A DNA stretch of 59,745 nt from the NCBI GenBank assembly GCA_036478235.1, contig JAZGDZ010000095.1, positions 1 to 59,745 on the forward strand, read 5' to 3'. A model generated the notes under the pieces. That model worked only from the letters and a program-made list of their open reading frames with translations. It ran no database searches and had not been told where the DNA came from. Shown piece by piece: positions 1 to 8,237 of the stretch. Both the position numbers and the translations under genes were made by a program. Position 1 is the first letter of the stretch. Each line of letters begins with the position of its first letter. Origin of the DNA: JACZWZ01 sp036478235. GTDB taxonomy: Bacteria; Actinomycetota; Acidimicrobiia; Spongiisociales; UBA11373.

Positions 1-205
1 TCTACATCGCCACTCGCGGTGTCCTCGGCCCCGCCATTCCTGCACGAGGAGTGACGAAACCGAGATCCTCGCGAGTGGCGCGCCTGGCCGGTTTGGCTCC
101 GGCGTTCGGGTCCTGTTCGGCCCCGAAGCGCCTCCGCATGATTGTGCCGCCCTGCGGGCGGCGCTGTGTTCCACGATCTGAGCAACGGCATTACTCAGCA
201 GACTC
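1..205. other. gene-free left edge with inverted repeats
   Basis: I see no convincing gene here. The segment holds an 11-bp inverted repeat (CGCCACTCGCG at 8-18 against CGCGAGTGGCG at 70-80, with CCTCGG/CCGAG inside it), a copy of the 72-bp dispersed repeat (94-166) and the start of the stop-codon repeat that follows pfkA. A 45-codon reading frame on the minus strand (ATG at 141 to TAG at 2-4) starts inside the repeat and is more likely a by-product of it than a gene. Confidence 0.6.
94..166 (-). repeat. dispersed intergenic repeat, copy 1
   Basis: Read on the minus strand this begins with a GC hairpin (CCGCCCGCAGGGCGG) and continues through CATGCGGAGGCGCTTCGG to GGACCCGAACGCCGGAGCC. The same block recurs at 8089-8160 and 40045-40116 on the plus strand. 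Copies 1 and 3 differ at very few positions after the hairpin; copy 2 is more diverged and has small deletions. All copies lie between genes. Confidence 0.85.
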
Positions 206-208
206 CTA
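178..208 (-). repeat. stop-codon stem-loop repeat, copy 1
   Basis: On the minus strand the TAG stop of pfkA (208-206) runs straight into GAGTCTGCTGAG, an 11-nt spacer and CTCAG. The same TAGGAGYCYRCYGAG start occurs after the 103-aa membrane protein and after uvrB, and a full stem-loop version lies at 7648-7684. In this copy only CTGAG/CTCAG still pairs. There is no T-run, so it is not a classical terminator. Confidence 0.7.
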
Positions 209-1225
209 GCCGAAGAACGTCTGCGCCACCTCGAAGAGCTCGGGGTCGACGGCCCGGAGCCGGCGGCACGCCTCGTCCAGGGGGACGGGCCTGACCTCGG
301 TGCCGCGGAGAGAGACCATCACTCGGCTCTCACCGTCGAGGGCCAGATCGGCCGCAGCCACACCGAGCCGGGTGGCGAGGATCCGGTCGTATGCCGTGGG
401 GGTTCCGCCGCGCTGCAGGTGCCCCAGCACCGTGACCCGAGTCTCGTATCCCGTCAACTCCTCGAGGATGGGGGCGATCTGGAAGGCCACGCCACCGAGC
501 CTGGTGAAGCCGTAGATATCGGTGGGGAGCTGCTGCTCGAAGGGCGGCTTGACACCCTCGGCGATGACGACGATCGAATACTGGCGGCCACCCTCGTGAC
601 GGCGCGTGATGATCTCGGCAACTTCTTCGAGGGCGAGCTGCACCTCGGGGATCAAGATGACGTCGGCACCGGCGGCCATGCCGCCGTGAATGGCGATCCA
701 TCCCTGGCTGCGGCCCATGACCTCGACGAGCATCACCCGGTTGTGGGCTTCGGCGGTCGTCGCGAGCCGGTCGATCGCATCGGTGACGATCTGCACGGCC
801 GTGTCGAATCCGAAGGTCGTGTCGGTGGCGCTGATGTCGTTGTCGATCGTCTTCGGCACCGCCACCACCGGCAGCCCCTCGTCGCACAGGGCGAGCGCCG
901 TGCAGAGTGTTCCGTCGCCGCCCACCACGACCAGGGATTCGACGCCGTGGCGTTCGAGTGCCGGGCGAAGGCTGGCCAGGCCGTCTCCGTGTGTGTAGGG
1001 ATCGCGACGCGAGGTGCCGAGTATTGTGCCGCCCCGACCCAGGATTCCTCGCACGGCGTCCCGATCGAGCGGCATGAACCGGTCCTCCATGAGTCCGTCC
1101 CAGCCGTTGAGGAATCCGAGGACCGTGTTGTCCTCCGAGCGGACCACCCGGGCGGTGACGCCCCGAATGACGGCGTTGAGGCCGGGGCAATCCCCCCCAC
1201 CGGTGAGGATGCCGATCCTGGTCAC
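206..1225 (-). CDS. pfkA: 6-phosphofructokinase
   Basis: Phosphorylates fructose 6-phosphate in the committed step of glycolysis; cytosolic. The 339-aa product has the PFK signature blocks: GGGDCPGLNA at residues 9-18, GGDGT at 102-106, PKTIDND at 124-130 and MGRSQGW further on. Glycine in GGDG favours ATP as phosphoryl donor, whereas lysine in PKTIDND is also found in pyrophosphate-type enzymes, so the donor is not certain. I chose the GTG at 1225 because it overlaps the stop of the upstream DUF2090 gene as GTGA and starts exactly at the conserved TRIGILTGG core; longer starts add an unrelated arginine-rich leader. The stop codon lies in a repeated stem-loop element. Confidence 0.93.
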   Translation of the reverse strand: MTRIGILTGGGDCPGLNAVIRGVTARVVRSEDNTVLGFLNGWDGLMEDRFMPLDRDAVRGILGRGGTILGTSRRDPYTHGDGLASLRPALERHGVESLVVVGGDGTLCTALALCDEGLPVVAVPKTIDNDISATDTTFGFDTAVQIVTDAIDRLATTAEAHNRVMLVEVMGRSQGWIAIHGGMAAGADVILIPEVQLALEEVAEIITRRHEGGRQYSIVVIAEGVKPPFEQQLPTDIYGFTRLGGVAFQIAPILEELTGYETRVTVLGHLQRGGTPTAYDRILATRLGVAAADLALDGESRVMVSLRGTEVRPVPLDEACRRLRAVDPELFEVAQTFFG

Positions 1226-2130
1226 GTCCCGGCCGAGGTGTAGACGTCGATGAAGCGCCTGAAGTTGGCCGCGATCTGATCGGCGGCGTCGTCGTCGGAC
1301 AAGGCACCGTTCTTCCATTCCGAGACCGCGTCCCACCAGATCGACCGTCCGATGGCGAATCCGGCATAGCCGTGGACGGGAGCGCCGGATCGCAGCCAGT
1401 GATCGACCTTGGCGTCGTCGGCGCCCCTTCCCAGCACGACCGATCGCACCGCGGTGCGGCCGCCTGCCATTGTGAGCGCCGCCAGCAATTTGCAGTCGGC
1501 GCGTTCATCGACGCCTTCTATCTTCCAGATGTCCGGTTCGATTCCCATTGCGCGCAGCTCAGCGATCGTCTCGAGCATCAGCATGGGCCGCATCCTGGAG
1601 TCGAAGGCGCCTGCGTCGCCCCCGACCAGCTCCAGTTGGCTCTCCGAGGCGGGGACGAGCAGCTCGAACAGGAACTTCCGATCGTGCCCGTGCAGCCAAT
1701 CCGAGAGGAGGTTGAGCCGGCCGCCCTGCTCCTCTTTGAGCCCCGGGTCGTCGGCGGGATTCCATCGCACCAGAACCTTGGCGAACGTCGGATCGAACTC
1801 CTCGATGTGGGCTCCGAAGTCGTCGCCGTATTCGAAGTCGAACGCGCGCTGGCCGGAGCGCTCCACGGGAAGGGCGAACGGAATTCCGAGATCGGATGCC
1901 TCACGGGCCACTCCCGCTCCCATCTCCTCATCGACGAGGATCCCGGCCCCCTCCGGCAGCCCCAAAACGTGCGCCTTCTGGAATCCCTGCCATACGACCC
2001 GCTTCGAGGCGTCGAGCCGCTTGCGTTCGTCCTCGTCGGGCTCAGCGGTGACACCAAACATCTTGCTCTTGAAGCTGCCTCGGTGGTCGAATGCAAGGAT
2101 GAAGAGACTGCCGTCGTAACCGAGATCCAT
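1222..2130 (-). CDS. DUF2090-family class I aldolase-like protein
   Basis: 302 aa, resembling the DUF2090 domain found at the C-terminus of some IolC proteins, where it is linked to 2-deoxy-5-keto-D-gluconate 6-phosphate aldolase activity. Visible blocks are LAFDHRGSF near the N-terminus, ILVDEEMG, DIWKIEGVD (a candidate Schiff-base lysine) and a phosphate-loop-like GFAIGRSIWWDAV near the end, all consistent with a TIM-barrel aldolase. The ATG at 2130 is preceded by a good AGGGAGA ribosome site. It is translationally coupled to pfkA by GTGA overlap, which suggests a sugar-phosphate role. The exact substrate is inference. Confidence 0.8.
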   Translation of the reverse strand: MDLGYDGSLFILAFDHRGSFKSKMFGVTAEPDEDERKRLDASKRVVWQGFQKAHVLGLPEGAGILVDEEMGAGVAREASDLGIPFALPVERSGQRAFDFEYGDDFGAHIEEFDPTFAKVLVRWNPADDPGLKEEQGGRLNLLSDWLHGHDRKFLFELLVPASESQLELVGGDAGAFDSRMRPMLMLETIAELRAMGIEPDIWKIEGVDERADCKLLAALTMAGGRTAVRSVVLGRGADDAKVDHWLRSGAPVHGYAGFAIGRSIWWDAVSEWKNGALSDDDAADQIAANFRRFIDVYTSAGT

Positions 2131-2260
2131 TGGGTCTCCCTGTGTCGTTGCCGTGCCCGCGATTCTACGAAGGTGCAGCATGGCGGAGCCCGCCGAGGGG
2201 GCGGGGAGCAACCTGGTATCGTCGACTGACACCCCTGTAATTCGCTTGGAGCCCGTTCGA

Positions 2261-5200
2261 GTGTCAGACCGCAGCAGCAGCTTCGCCCACCTGCACCTCC
2301 ATACGGAATACTCGATGCTCGACGGAGGGGCACGAGTCGGCGATGTCATCGAGGCGGTCGCGGCCGACGGCCAACCGGGGGTGGGCCTGACCGACCATGG
2401 AGTGCTGTACGGGGCCGTCGATTTCTACCAGCAGGCGACCGCGGCGGGGATAACACCCGTGATCGGCATGGAGGGCTACCTCACACCGGGCTCTCGCTTC
2501 GACCGCACGGCCCGGCGCGACGACGTGCGCTACCACATCACGCTCCTGGCGGTTTCGCAGCAGGGCTATCGAAACCTGCTCAAGCTGTCGAGCCGGGCCT
2601 ACCTCGAGGGCTACTACTACAAGCCCCGGATGGATCGCGAGTTGCTGGAGGAGTACGCCGCAGGGCTGGTGGCGACGACCGGATGCCTCGGAGGCCACGT
2701 GCCACAGCTTCTCGCTCCCGACGCTTCGAGTGAGGAAGGGAATGCAACCGGTTCGCGTGACTTCGACGCCGCCGTCGCAGCCGCTGCGATGTACCAGGAG
2801 ATTTTCGGCAAGGAGAACTTCTTCGTCGAGGTGATGGATCACGGGGTCGACGCCCAGCGAAGGGTGTTGCCGGACCTGCTCGAAATCTCCAATCGGATCG
2901 GCGCGCCGTTGTTGGCGACCAACGACTGCCATTACACGACGGCCGCGGAGGCGGAGGCTCACGACGCGCTGCTCTGCATCCAGACGGGGTCCGAGATGGC
3001 CGATGAGAAGCGGTTCAAGTTCCAGGGCTCGGGTTACTACGTGAAGACCGCCCGCGAGATGAGATCTCTCTTCCCGGCCGACGAGTTCCCGGGGGCCTGT
3101 GACAACACCCTGCTCGTCGCCGAGCGTGCTGATGTCAAGATGGAGTTCGGGAGAATCCTGCTGCCCCATTTCCCGGTGCCCGACGATGAGACGGAGGCCT
3201 CCCACCTGCGTGCCCTGGTGATCGAGGGAGCCCGATTCCGCTACGGCGATCCGATTCCAGTGGACGTCACCGAACGCGTCGATCACGAGCTCGACGTCAT
3301 CGAGGAGATGGGGTTCCCCGCCTACTTTCTCATCGTGTGGGACCTCATCCGCTACGCAAGAGATCACGGGATCAGGGTGGGTCCCGCCCGGGGGTCGGCC
3401 GGTGGCTCGATCGTCTCCTACTGCCTGCGCATAACCGACATCGATCCTCTGGCCTACGGACTCATCTTTGAGCGATTCCTCAATCCGGGCCGCCGCGAGA
3501 TGCCGGACATCGACATGGACTTCGATGAGCGCTATCGGGGTGACGTGATCAGATATGCCGCCGAGCGATACGGCTCGGACCACGTCGCTCAGATCATCAC
3601 GTTCTCGACCATCAAGGGACGCCAGGCGATCCGCGACAGCGCCCGAGTTCTTGGTTTTCCCTACGGCCTCGGCGATCGGATCGCCAAATCGATGCCCCCT
3701 CCGATCTTGGGGAGGGAGGCGACCCTCGAGCAGGCCCTGACACCGCCGGGAGGGGAGGCGGACCAGGTCGAGCGGGATCACTACACGGCGGCCGCCGGTC
3801 TGCGCGAGCTCTATGCATCCGATCCCGAGGCAAGGCGTGTCATCGAAACGGCAAGGGGCCTCGAGGGCCTCCGCCGCCAGGACTCGATCCATGCCGCGGC
3901 CGTCGTGATCTCGCCCAACCCGCTGACCGACATCGTGCCCATTCAGCAGAAGGGAGACGGCAGGGAGATCGTGACCCAGTTCGAGATGCACGCCATCGAG
4001 CGTCTCGGCCTCCTCAAGATGGACATCCTCGGCCTGCGCAACCTGTCGACGATCGAGAGGGCGCTGGATCTGATCGAGGAAGCCGGCGGGAGTCGTCCGG
4101 ACATCGACGCCGTACCGCTCGATGACGAGGCCGTGTATGCGATGTTGTCGCGGGGCGAGTCGATGGGCGTCTTCCAGTTGGAGGGCTCGGGGATGCGCGC
4201 TCTGATGCGCAACCTCCATCCCGACCGGTTTGACGATCTGATCGCCCTCATCTCGCTGTACCGCCCCGGTCCGCTGGGTGCCGGAACCCACAACCTGTAC
4301 GCGGAACGCAAGAACGCGCTGGTGCCGGTCGAGTTCCCCCACCCCGACCTCGAGCCGGTTCTGAAGGACAGCTACGGGATCATGGTCTATCAGGAACAGG
4401 TCATGCAGGTTGCCCAGGTGATGGCCGGCTTCTCGATGGTCGAGGCCGACCTGCTGCGAAAGGCGATGGGCAAGAAGATCCCATCGGTGATGGCCGAGCA
4501 AGAGGAACTGTTCGTCGGGGGCTGTATTCGCCAGGGGCATCCCCGGGAGCTGGGGAAGCAGCTCTTCGACCTCATATCGCACTTCGCCGGGTACGGGTTC
4601 AACAAGTCCCACGCCGCCGGGTACGCCCTGGTCGCATACCAAACGGCCTGGCTCAAGGCGCATTATCCACCCGAGTACATGGCCGCCCTGTTGACATCGT
4701 CGAAAAGCAACAAAGATCGCACGGCTCTCTACCTCAACGAGTGCCGGGCCCTGGGGGTGAAGGTCATCGTGCCGGACGTCAACTCGTCCGACTCCGATTT
4801 CATCGCCAGCGACGGGACCATCCCGTTCGGCTTGTCCGCCATTCGCAACGTCGGAGAGGGCGTTGTGGAGTTGATCACCACAGAACGCGACAAGAACGGT
4901 GCGTACGAGTCGTTCCAGGATTTCCTGGATCGCGTGGACATGGCCGCGCTGAACAAGCGAACGATCGAATCGCTCATCAAGGCGGGCGCGTTCGACACGA
5001 CGGGAGCGCCCCGCAAGGGTCTGATGGCGGTCCACGACCAGATGCTGGAGGCGGTTCTCGCCCGCCGTCGGGCTGAGGACATGGGGCAGTACTCGTTGTT
5101 CGGATCGGATGAGCCTTCGGTTCGTTCCGGCGTCGTCGAGATCCCCGAGATCGAGTGGGATCAGCGTACGAAGCTCGCATTCGAGAAGGAGATGCTGGGC

Positions 5201-5779
5201 CTGTACGTGTCCGATCACCCGCTGCTCGCAGTCGCCGCATCGCTGCGCTCCCTCGTGTCGACCGCCATTCCCGGCCTCCACGAGGAGTCGGATAAAGCGA
5301 TCGTGACCGTGGGCGGGCTGGTCGGGTCGGTATCGCGCCGGTACACCAAGAAAGGCGAGACCATGCTCTTCTTCCAACTCGAGGACCTCGAGGGATCGGT
5401 CGAAGTGGTGGCGTTCCCCCGCACGGTGCTCGAGGCGGGCCCGCTGGTGCGCGACGACGCCGTGTTGGTCGTGTCGGGCAGGGTCGACCAGCGAGGCGAC
5501 GATACGAAGCTGATCGCCCAGCGGATAACCGAACCGGATCTCAGCCCGGAGAGGTCCGTTCGGCTGCGGGTGCTGGCCGTTCGGATGTCACAGGAACTCG
5601 TCGCCGAGCTGAAGGAAGTCCTCGCCAATCATCCGGGGAGCACGCCGGTGTTCGTGCATCTCAGCGGCGACGGAGCAGACACCGTCGTACGGCTCGGCGC
5701 CGAGCACACGGTCGAGCCGCGGACGGCGCTCTACGCCGAGCTTCGGGAACTGCTTGGGGCCGGCTCGGTTCTCAGCTGA
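2261..5779 (+). CDS. dnaE: DNA polymerase III alpha subunit
   Basis: The replicative polymerase catalytic subunit, 1172 aa from the GTG at 2261. That start has GGAG 9 nt upstream and gives the usual N-terminus just before HLHLHTEYSMLDG; starts at 2153 or 2180 would add an atypical leader. Order: PHP domain with its histidine/aspartate metal ligands apparently intact, polymerase palm with PDIDMDF at about 415-421, fingers (YQEQVMQVAQ, GYGFNKSHAAGYA), a clamp-binding motif QYSLF at about 943-947, then an OB fold. An intact PHP domain suggests intrinsic proofreading, as known for actinobacterial DnaE1. Divergent from the DUF2090 gene; its end overlaps the convergent ArsA-like gene by 8 bp. Confidence 0.97.
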   Translation: MSDRSSSFAHLHLHTEYSMLDGGARVGDVIEAVAADGQPGVGLTDHGVLYGAVDFYQQATAAGITPVIGMEGYLTPGSRFDRTARRDDVRYHITLLAVSQQGYRNLLKLSSRAYLEGYYYKPRMDRELLEEYAAGLVATTGCLGGHVPQLLAPDASSEEGNATGSRDFDAAVAAAAMYQEIFGKENFFVEVMDHGVDAQRRVLPDLLEISNRIGAPLLATNDCHYTTAAEAEAHDALLCIQTGSEMADEKRFKFQGSGYYVKTAREMRSLFPADEFPGACDNTLLVAERADVKMEFGRILLPHFPVPDDETEASHLRALVIEGARFRYGDPIPVDVTERVDHELDVIEEMGFPAYFLIVWDLIRYARDHGIRVGPARGSAGGSIVSYCLRITDIDPLAYGLIFERFLNPGRREMPDIDMDFDERYRGDVIRYAAERYGSDHVAQIITFSTIKGRQAIRDSARVLGFPYGLGDRIAKSMPPPILGREATLEQALTPPGGEADQVERDHYTAAAGLRELYASDPEARRVIETARGLEGLRRQDSIHAAAVVISPNPLTDIVPIQQKGDGREIVTQFEMHAIERLGLLKMDILGLRNLSTIERALDLIEEAGGSRPDIDAVPLDDEAVYAMLSRGESMGVFQLEGSGMRALMRNLHPDRFDDLIALISLYRPGPLGAGTHNLYAERKNALVPVEFPHPDLEPVLKDSYGIMVYQEQVMQVAQVMAGFSMVEADLLRKAMGKKIPSVMAEQEELFVGGCIRQGHPRELGKQLFDLISHFAGYGFNKSHAAGYALVAYQTAWLKAHYPPEYMAALLTSSKSNKDRTALYLNECRALGVKVIVPDVNSSDSDFIASDGTIPFGLSAIRNVGEGVVELITTERDKNGAYESFQDFLDRVDMAALNKRTIESLIKAGAFDTTGAPRKGLMAVHDQMLEAVLARRRAEDMGQYSLFGSDEPSVRSGVVEIPEIEWDQRTKLAFEKEMLGLYVSDHPLLAVAASLRSLVSTAIPGLHEESDKAIVTVGGLVGSVSRRYTKKGETMLFFQLEDLEGSVEVVAFPRTVLEAGPLVRDDAVLVVSGRVDQRGDDTKLIAQRITEPDLSPERSVRLRVLAVRMSQELVAELKEVLANHPGSTPVFVHLSGDGADTVVRLGAEHTVEPRTALYAELRELLGAGSVLS

Positions 5780-6776
5780 GTATCTGATCGAGGGCGGGCG
5801 CCGGGACCAGGGAGGCGAGCTCGGGGATCGAAGTAGGGGCGGGAGTCACCAACGGAATCGCCCAAGGCGAGAAGGCGGTGTCCGCGAGTGAGGCCAGGAC
5901 CTGCTGCTGGCGGCGTGCCTCGCCACCCCACCGGGCCAGGTTCCTCGCGTACGGATCGCCGCCGGCGTCTCCCAGGCTCGCCCACTCGGCGGGAACGGTT
6001 CGGTTGACGAGGACGGTCTTGGCTGTTCCCGGCCCATGGCTCAACAGCCTGCGGGCCTGGGCCATCGGCCCGGGGTCGGCGGTGGTCGCAACGACCGTGT
6101 GAGCGGCACCAAAGAGCGCCTCGACGTCGCCGGTGCGCGCTCTAATGCCGTCGTAGGTGGTGCGCAGGTCGATCAGGAACTCGCCGATGTCTTCGAGCAG
6201 GGGTCCGCCCAGCAGTCGATCCGCCAGGCGCAGCACGGGCCGGGCGGTGAGGGAGTAGAGCACTCGGCGTCCTGGGATCGCCGGGCCGGTGAGCACCCGC
6301 AAGGCGCGGCCTGCAACCAGCGACCTGATTCGCGACGGAGCCTCGAAGAAGTCGGCGGCGCCGCCGACCGGAGGGGTGTCCACCACGATGAACTCGTATT
6401 GTCCGGACTCGGCCAGGTGGGCGGTCTCTTCGGCTGCCGCATAGGCCTGGCCCGCCGGAAAACGGTCGGCGATCGCCCGGAAGAAGCGATTGGCGACCAG
6501 CCGCTCCGCGGTGTCGCCGTCGGTGTGGCGTCGAACCAGGGCCTCCCACGACGCTGTCGCGTCCAGCATTGCGGCCTCCAGCGCAGGGAGGCCCGGCACC
6601 GGGGATGGTTCGTTGGTGAGCACGCTCAGCCCGAGAGCCTGAGCGAGTCGGCGGGCGGGATCGACCGTGACGACCAGGGTCGATGTCCCGACTACGGCAG
6701 CGCCGGACGCGACGGCTCCGGCGATCGTGGTCTTTCCGACACCCCCGGCACCCGTAACAAAGATGACCTTCGTCAT
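5772..6776 (-). CDS. ArsA/Get3-like ATPase (canonical P-loop)
   Basis: 334-aa P-loop ATPase with the deviant Walker A GAGGVGKTT near the N-terminus and a VDTPPVGGA switch motif, as in ArsA/Get3 ATPases. It is the downstream member of a coupled pair: its ATG (6776) overlaps the stop of the upstream paralogue by 4 nt. Adjacent pairs of this kind are known in actinobacteria, for example mycobacterial Rv3679-Rv3680, which form a Get3-like complex. No arsenic genes lie nearby, so a role in arsenite export is unlikely. The partner or cargo is unknown. Confidence 0.85.
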   Translation of the reverse strand: MTKVIFVTGAGGVGKTTIAGAVASGAAVVGTSTLVVTVDPARRLAQALGLSVLTNEPSPVPGLPALEAAMLDATASWEALVRRHTDGDTAERLVANRFFRAIADRFPAGQAYAAAEETAHLAESGQYEFIVVDTPPVGGAADFFEAPSRIRSLVAGRALRVLTGPAIPGRRVLYSLTARPVLRLADRLLGGPLLEDIGEFLIDLRTTYDGIRARTGDVEALFGAAHTVVATTADPGPMAQARRLLSHGPGTAKTVLVNRTVPAEWASLGDAGGDPYARNLARWGGEARRQQQVLASLADTAFSPWAIPLVTPAPTSIPELASLVPAPALDQILS

Positions 6777-7612
6777 CGGACCGGAACGAGGTCGGCCAGC
6801 GCGGCGGCGATTTCGGCGGGGCTGCTAAGCCCGAAGAGGAGGGGGAGGTGCACGGCGGCCCGTGCCGCCGAGAGCAGTGGCTGTTGTTCACTCCGCAGCC
6901 CCAGATGCAACCTGGCGGCGGCACCCGACTCGAAATCCTCGGGCGGGGGCGAAGAGAATCCCGGATCCTCCAGGACTCGGTTGGCGATGAGCACCCGCGA
7001 CCGGGTGAGGCCGAGGTCGTCGGCGGTCGCCGCAACGCCCCCGGCCTCGGACAGGGCCAGTTCGTCCGGGGTGGCCACGGTGACGATCTCCGTCTGGTCT
7101 TCGTCCTGCAAGACCGTCCGCAGCCGGGCTGCCTCATCGTGGACGGTGCCGCTGGGGACCAGGGACTCGATCACCGAAGGAGCACGCAACGTCGAGTCGA
7201 TCTGGCCTGCCGGGGGGGCGTCGACCACCACCGCGTCCCAGACTCCCTCCGTCGCCTCGAAGACGACCTTGCCGAGCAGCACGATGTCCCGGATTCCCGG
7301 CACCGCATGCGCCAGCACCCGAAAGACACGAGACGCCAAACGAAGCGGATTGGCTCCAATACGCCGGCGCACGTACTCGTCCAAGGCAGCGTCGGGAACC
7401 ACCTCGCTGCCCCGGACCCCTTCGGCGGCAGTTCTGGGGACGGCGGTCAACTCGGCAGCGCCGAGGTGAGCGGCGAGCCCTGGGCCGGCTCCCAGGGCGA
7501 GTGCCAGCACCCGTTCCCCTCTGCGAGCCCGGGCCCGGGCCAGTGCGGCGGTGACGGCGCTACGTCCGACTCCCCCTTTGCCGGTCACGATGAGCAGACG
7601 GCGGTCGAGCAC
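6773..7612 (-). CDS. ArsA-like ATPase with altered Walker A (K to R)
   Basis: 279 aa, GTG start, first gene of the ArsA-like pair. The P-loop reads GKGGVGRSA: the signature lysine is kept but the lysine that normally precedes S/T is arginine (codon CGT at about 7565). The switch region VVVDAPPAG is present. This suggests a subunit with weakened or lost ATP hydrolysis working with its intact partner, although arginine might retain some binding. The gene is preceded by a stem-loop repeat at 7648-7684 and the divergent small gene at 7717. No strong ribosome site is visible. Confidence 0.8.
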   Translation of the reverse strand: MLDRRLLIVTGKGGVGRSAVTAALARARARRGERVLALALGAGPGLAAHLGAAELTAVPRTAAEGVRGSEVVPDAALDEYVRRRIGANPLRLASRVFRVLAHAVPGIRDIVLLGKVVFEATEGVWDAVVVDAPPAGQIDSTLRAPSVIESLVPSGTVHDEAARLRTVLQDEDQTEIVTVATPDELALSEAGGVAATADDLGLTRSRVLIANRVLEDPGFSSPPPEDFESGAAARLHLGLRSEQQPLLSAARAAVHLPLLFGLSSPAEIAAALADLVPVR

Positions 7613-7647
7613 CGGGCCGGAGCGTAGCCAGGCTCATCCGCGGCCTG

Positions 7648-7684
7648 GGAGTCTGCTGAGTGATGCCGTTGCTCAGCGGGCTCC
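7648..7684. repeat. stem-loop repeat, full-stem copy
   Basis: GGAGTCTGCTGAG (7648-7660) pairs over 13 positions, counting G-T wobbles, with CTCAGCGGGCTCC (7672-7684) around an 11-nt loop. Its minus strand reads TAGGAGCCCGCTGAG, the same start as the copies after pfkA, the 103-aa membrane protein and uvrB. Here it sits between divergent genes, not at a stop codon. Confidence 0.8.
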
Positions 7685-7716
7685 TAGCCTGTTGACCGAT
7701 CCGATCCGGAGGACCC

Positions 7717-7941
7717 ATGGCAGCTTTCGATGTGGACGGCCTGCTGGAGCGGTTTGCCCGGCGCGCCAAGGCAGTCAAGGAGCGGGGCATTCCTCCCTTG
7801 GAGGGGGATGCGAGGAGGGCATACCTGACGGCGGCCCAAGAAGACTTCACCGACTACTCGCTCATAGCCGATGCCTCCTGGGAGCTCGAGGAGACGGCGC
7901 TGATACTGCGGATACCGCTCGGGACCGACCCCAAGCCTTGA
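7717..7941 (+). CDS. small conserved-looking protein, 74 aa
   Basis: A 74-aa soluble, charged protein with no membrane segment or recognised domain; the N-terminal half is basic (LLERFARRAKAVKERG) and the C-terminal half acidic. A strong GGAGG ribosome site lies 6 nt before the ATG, and a stem-loop with a T-run follows the stop directly, which together support a real, independently transcribed gene. Function unknown. Confidence 0.75.
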   Translation: MAAFDVDGLLERFARRAKAVKERGIPPLEGDARRAYLTAAQEDFTDYSLIADASWELEETALILRIPLGTDPKP

Positions 7942-7975
7942 GAGTTCGCGCCTACGGCGCGCCCTCTGTATTTTT
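7941..7975 (+). terminator. intrinsic terminator after the 74-aa gene
   Basis: AGAG-TT-CGCGCC, loop TAC, GGCGCG-CC-CTCT, then GTATTTTT. The stem starts at the last base of the stop codon. Related hairpins at 8031-8056 and 8204-8237 suggest it belongs to a repeated module. Confidence 0.6.
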
Positions 7976-8203
7976 GGCTCTTCGCCCTACGGCTCATCGC
8001 GGTGCGACCTGGGTCCCTTCCCAGGTCGCCGAGTCCGCGCCCATGGGCGCGGACTCTATGTTGATGGCTCTTCGGCTGACGTAAAACGCAGCGCCGCCCG
8101 CAGGGCGGCACCGCCATGCGGAGACGTTCGAGGCCAAGTAGGACCCGAACGCCGAAGCCAAATCCTCATCGCGGTGCGACCTGGGATCCTTCCCAGGTGG
8201 CAG
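7976..8203. other. mosaic of repeat modules, no gene
   Basis: No coding sequence. The stretch contains two direct copies of a 34-nt unit (7996-8027 and 8167-8198) built around the hairpin ACCTGGG...CCCAGGT, a perfect 26-bp palindrome at 8031-8056 (half-site GAGTCCGCGCCCA), two copies of GGCTCTTCG, and copy 2 of the 72-bp dispersed repeat. Together with the terminator-like hairpins on both sides it appears assembled from repeat elements. Confidence 0.75.
8089..8160 (+). repeat. dispersed intergenic repeat, copy 2
   Basis: Contains GCCGCCCGCAGGGCGGCAC followed by CATGCGGAGACGTTCGAGG and AGGACCCGAACGCCGAAGCC. Diverged from the other copies by substitutions and short deletions that break any shared reading frame, which argues that the repeat is not protein-coding. 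Confidence 0.8.
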
Positions 8204-8237
8204 AATAAAGTCCGCGCCTATCGGCCCGGACGTTATT
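8204..8237 (-). terminator. stem-loop overlapping the thyX stop
   Basis: AATAA-A-GTCCG-C-GCC, loop TATC, GGC-C-CGGAC-G-TTATT: a long, slightly mismatched stem. The TAA stop of the thyX-like gene is inside the arm read first on the minus strand. Plausible minus-strand terminator, with only a weak T-rich tail. Confidence 0.5.

Noticed and set aside
2264..5377. 1037-codon open frame on the minus strand opposite dnaE
   Set aside because: High-GC codon bias leaves long antisense frames open; the translation has no recognisable domain and dnaE on the plus strand is unmistakable. The same applies to long frames opposite rpsA, the CpaE-like gene, uvrB and uvrA.
5731..5985. Additional small frames around the dnaE/ArsA junction
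   Set aside because: They lie wholly within the two confirmed genes and have no ribosome sites.
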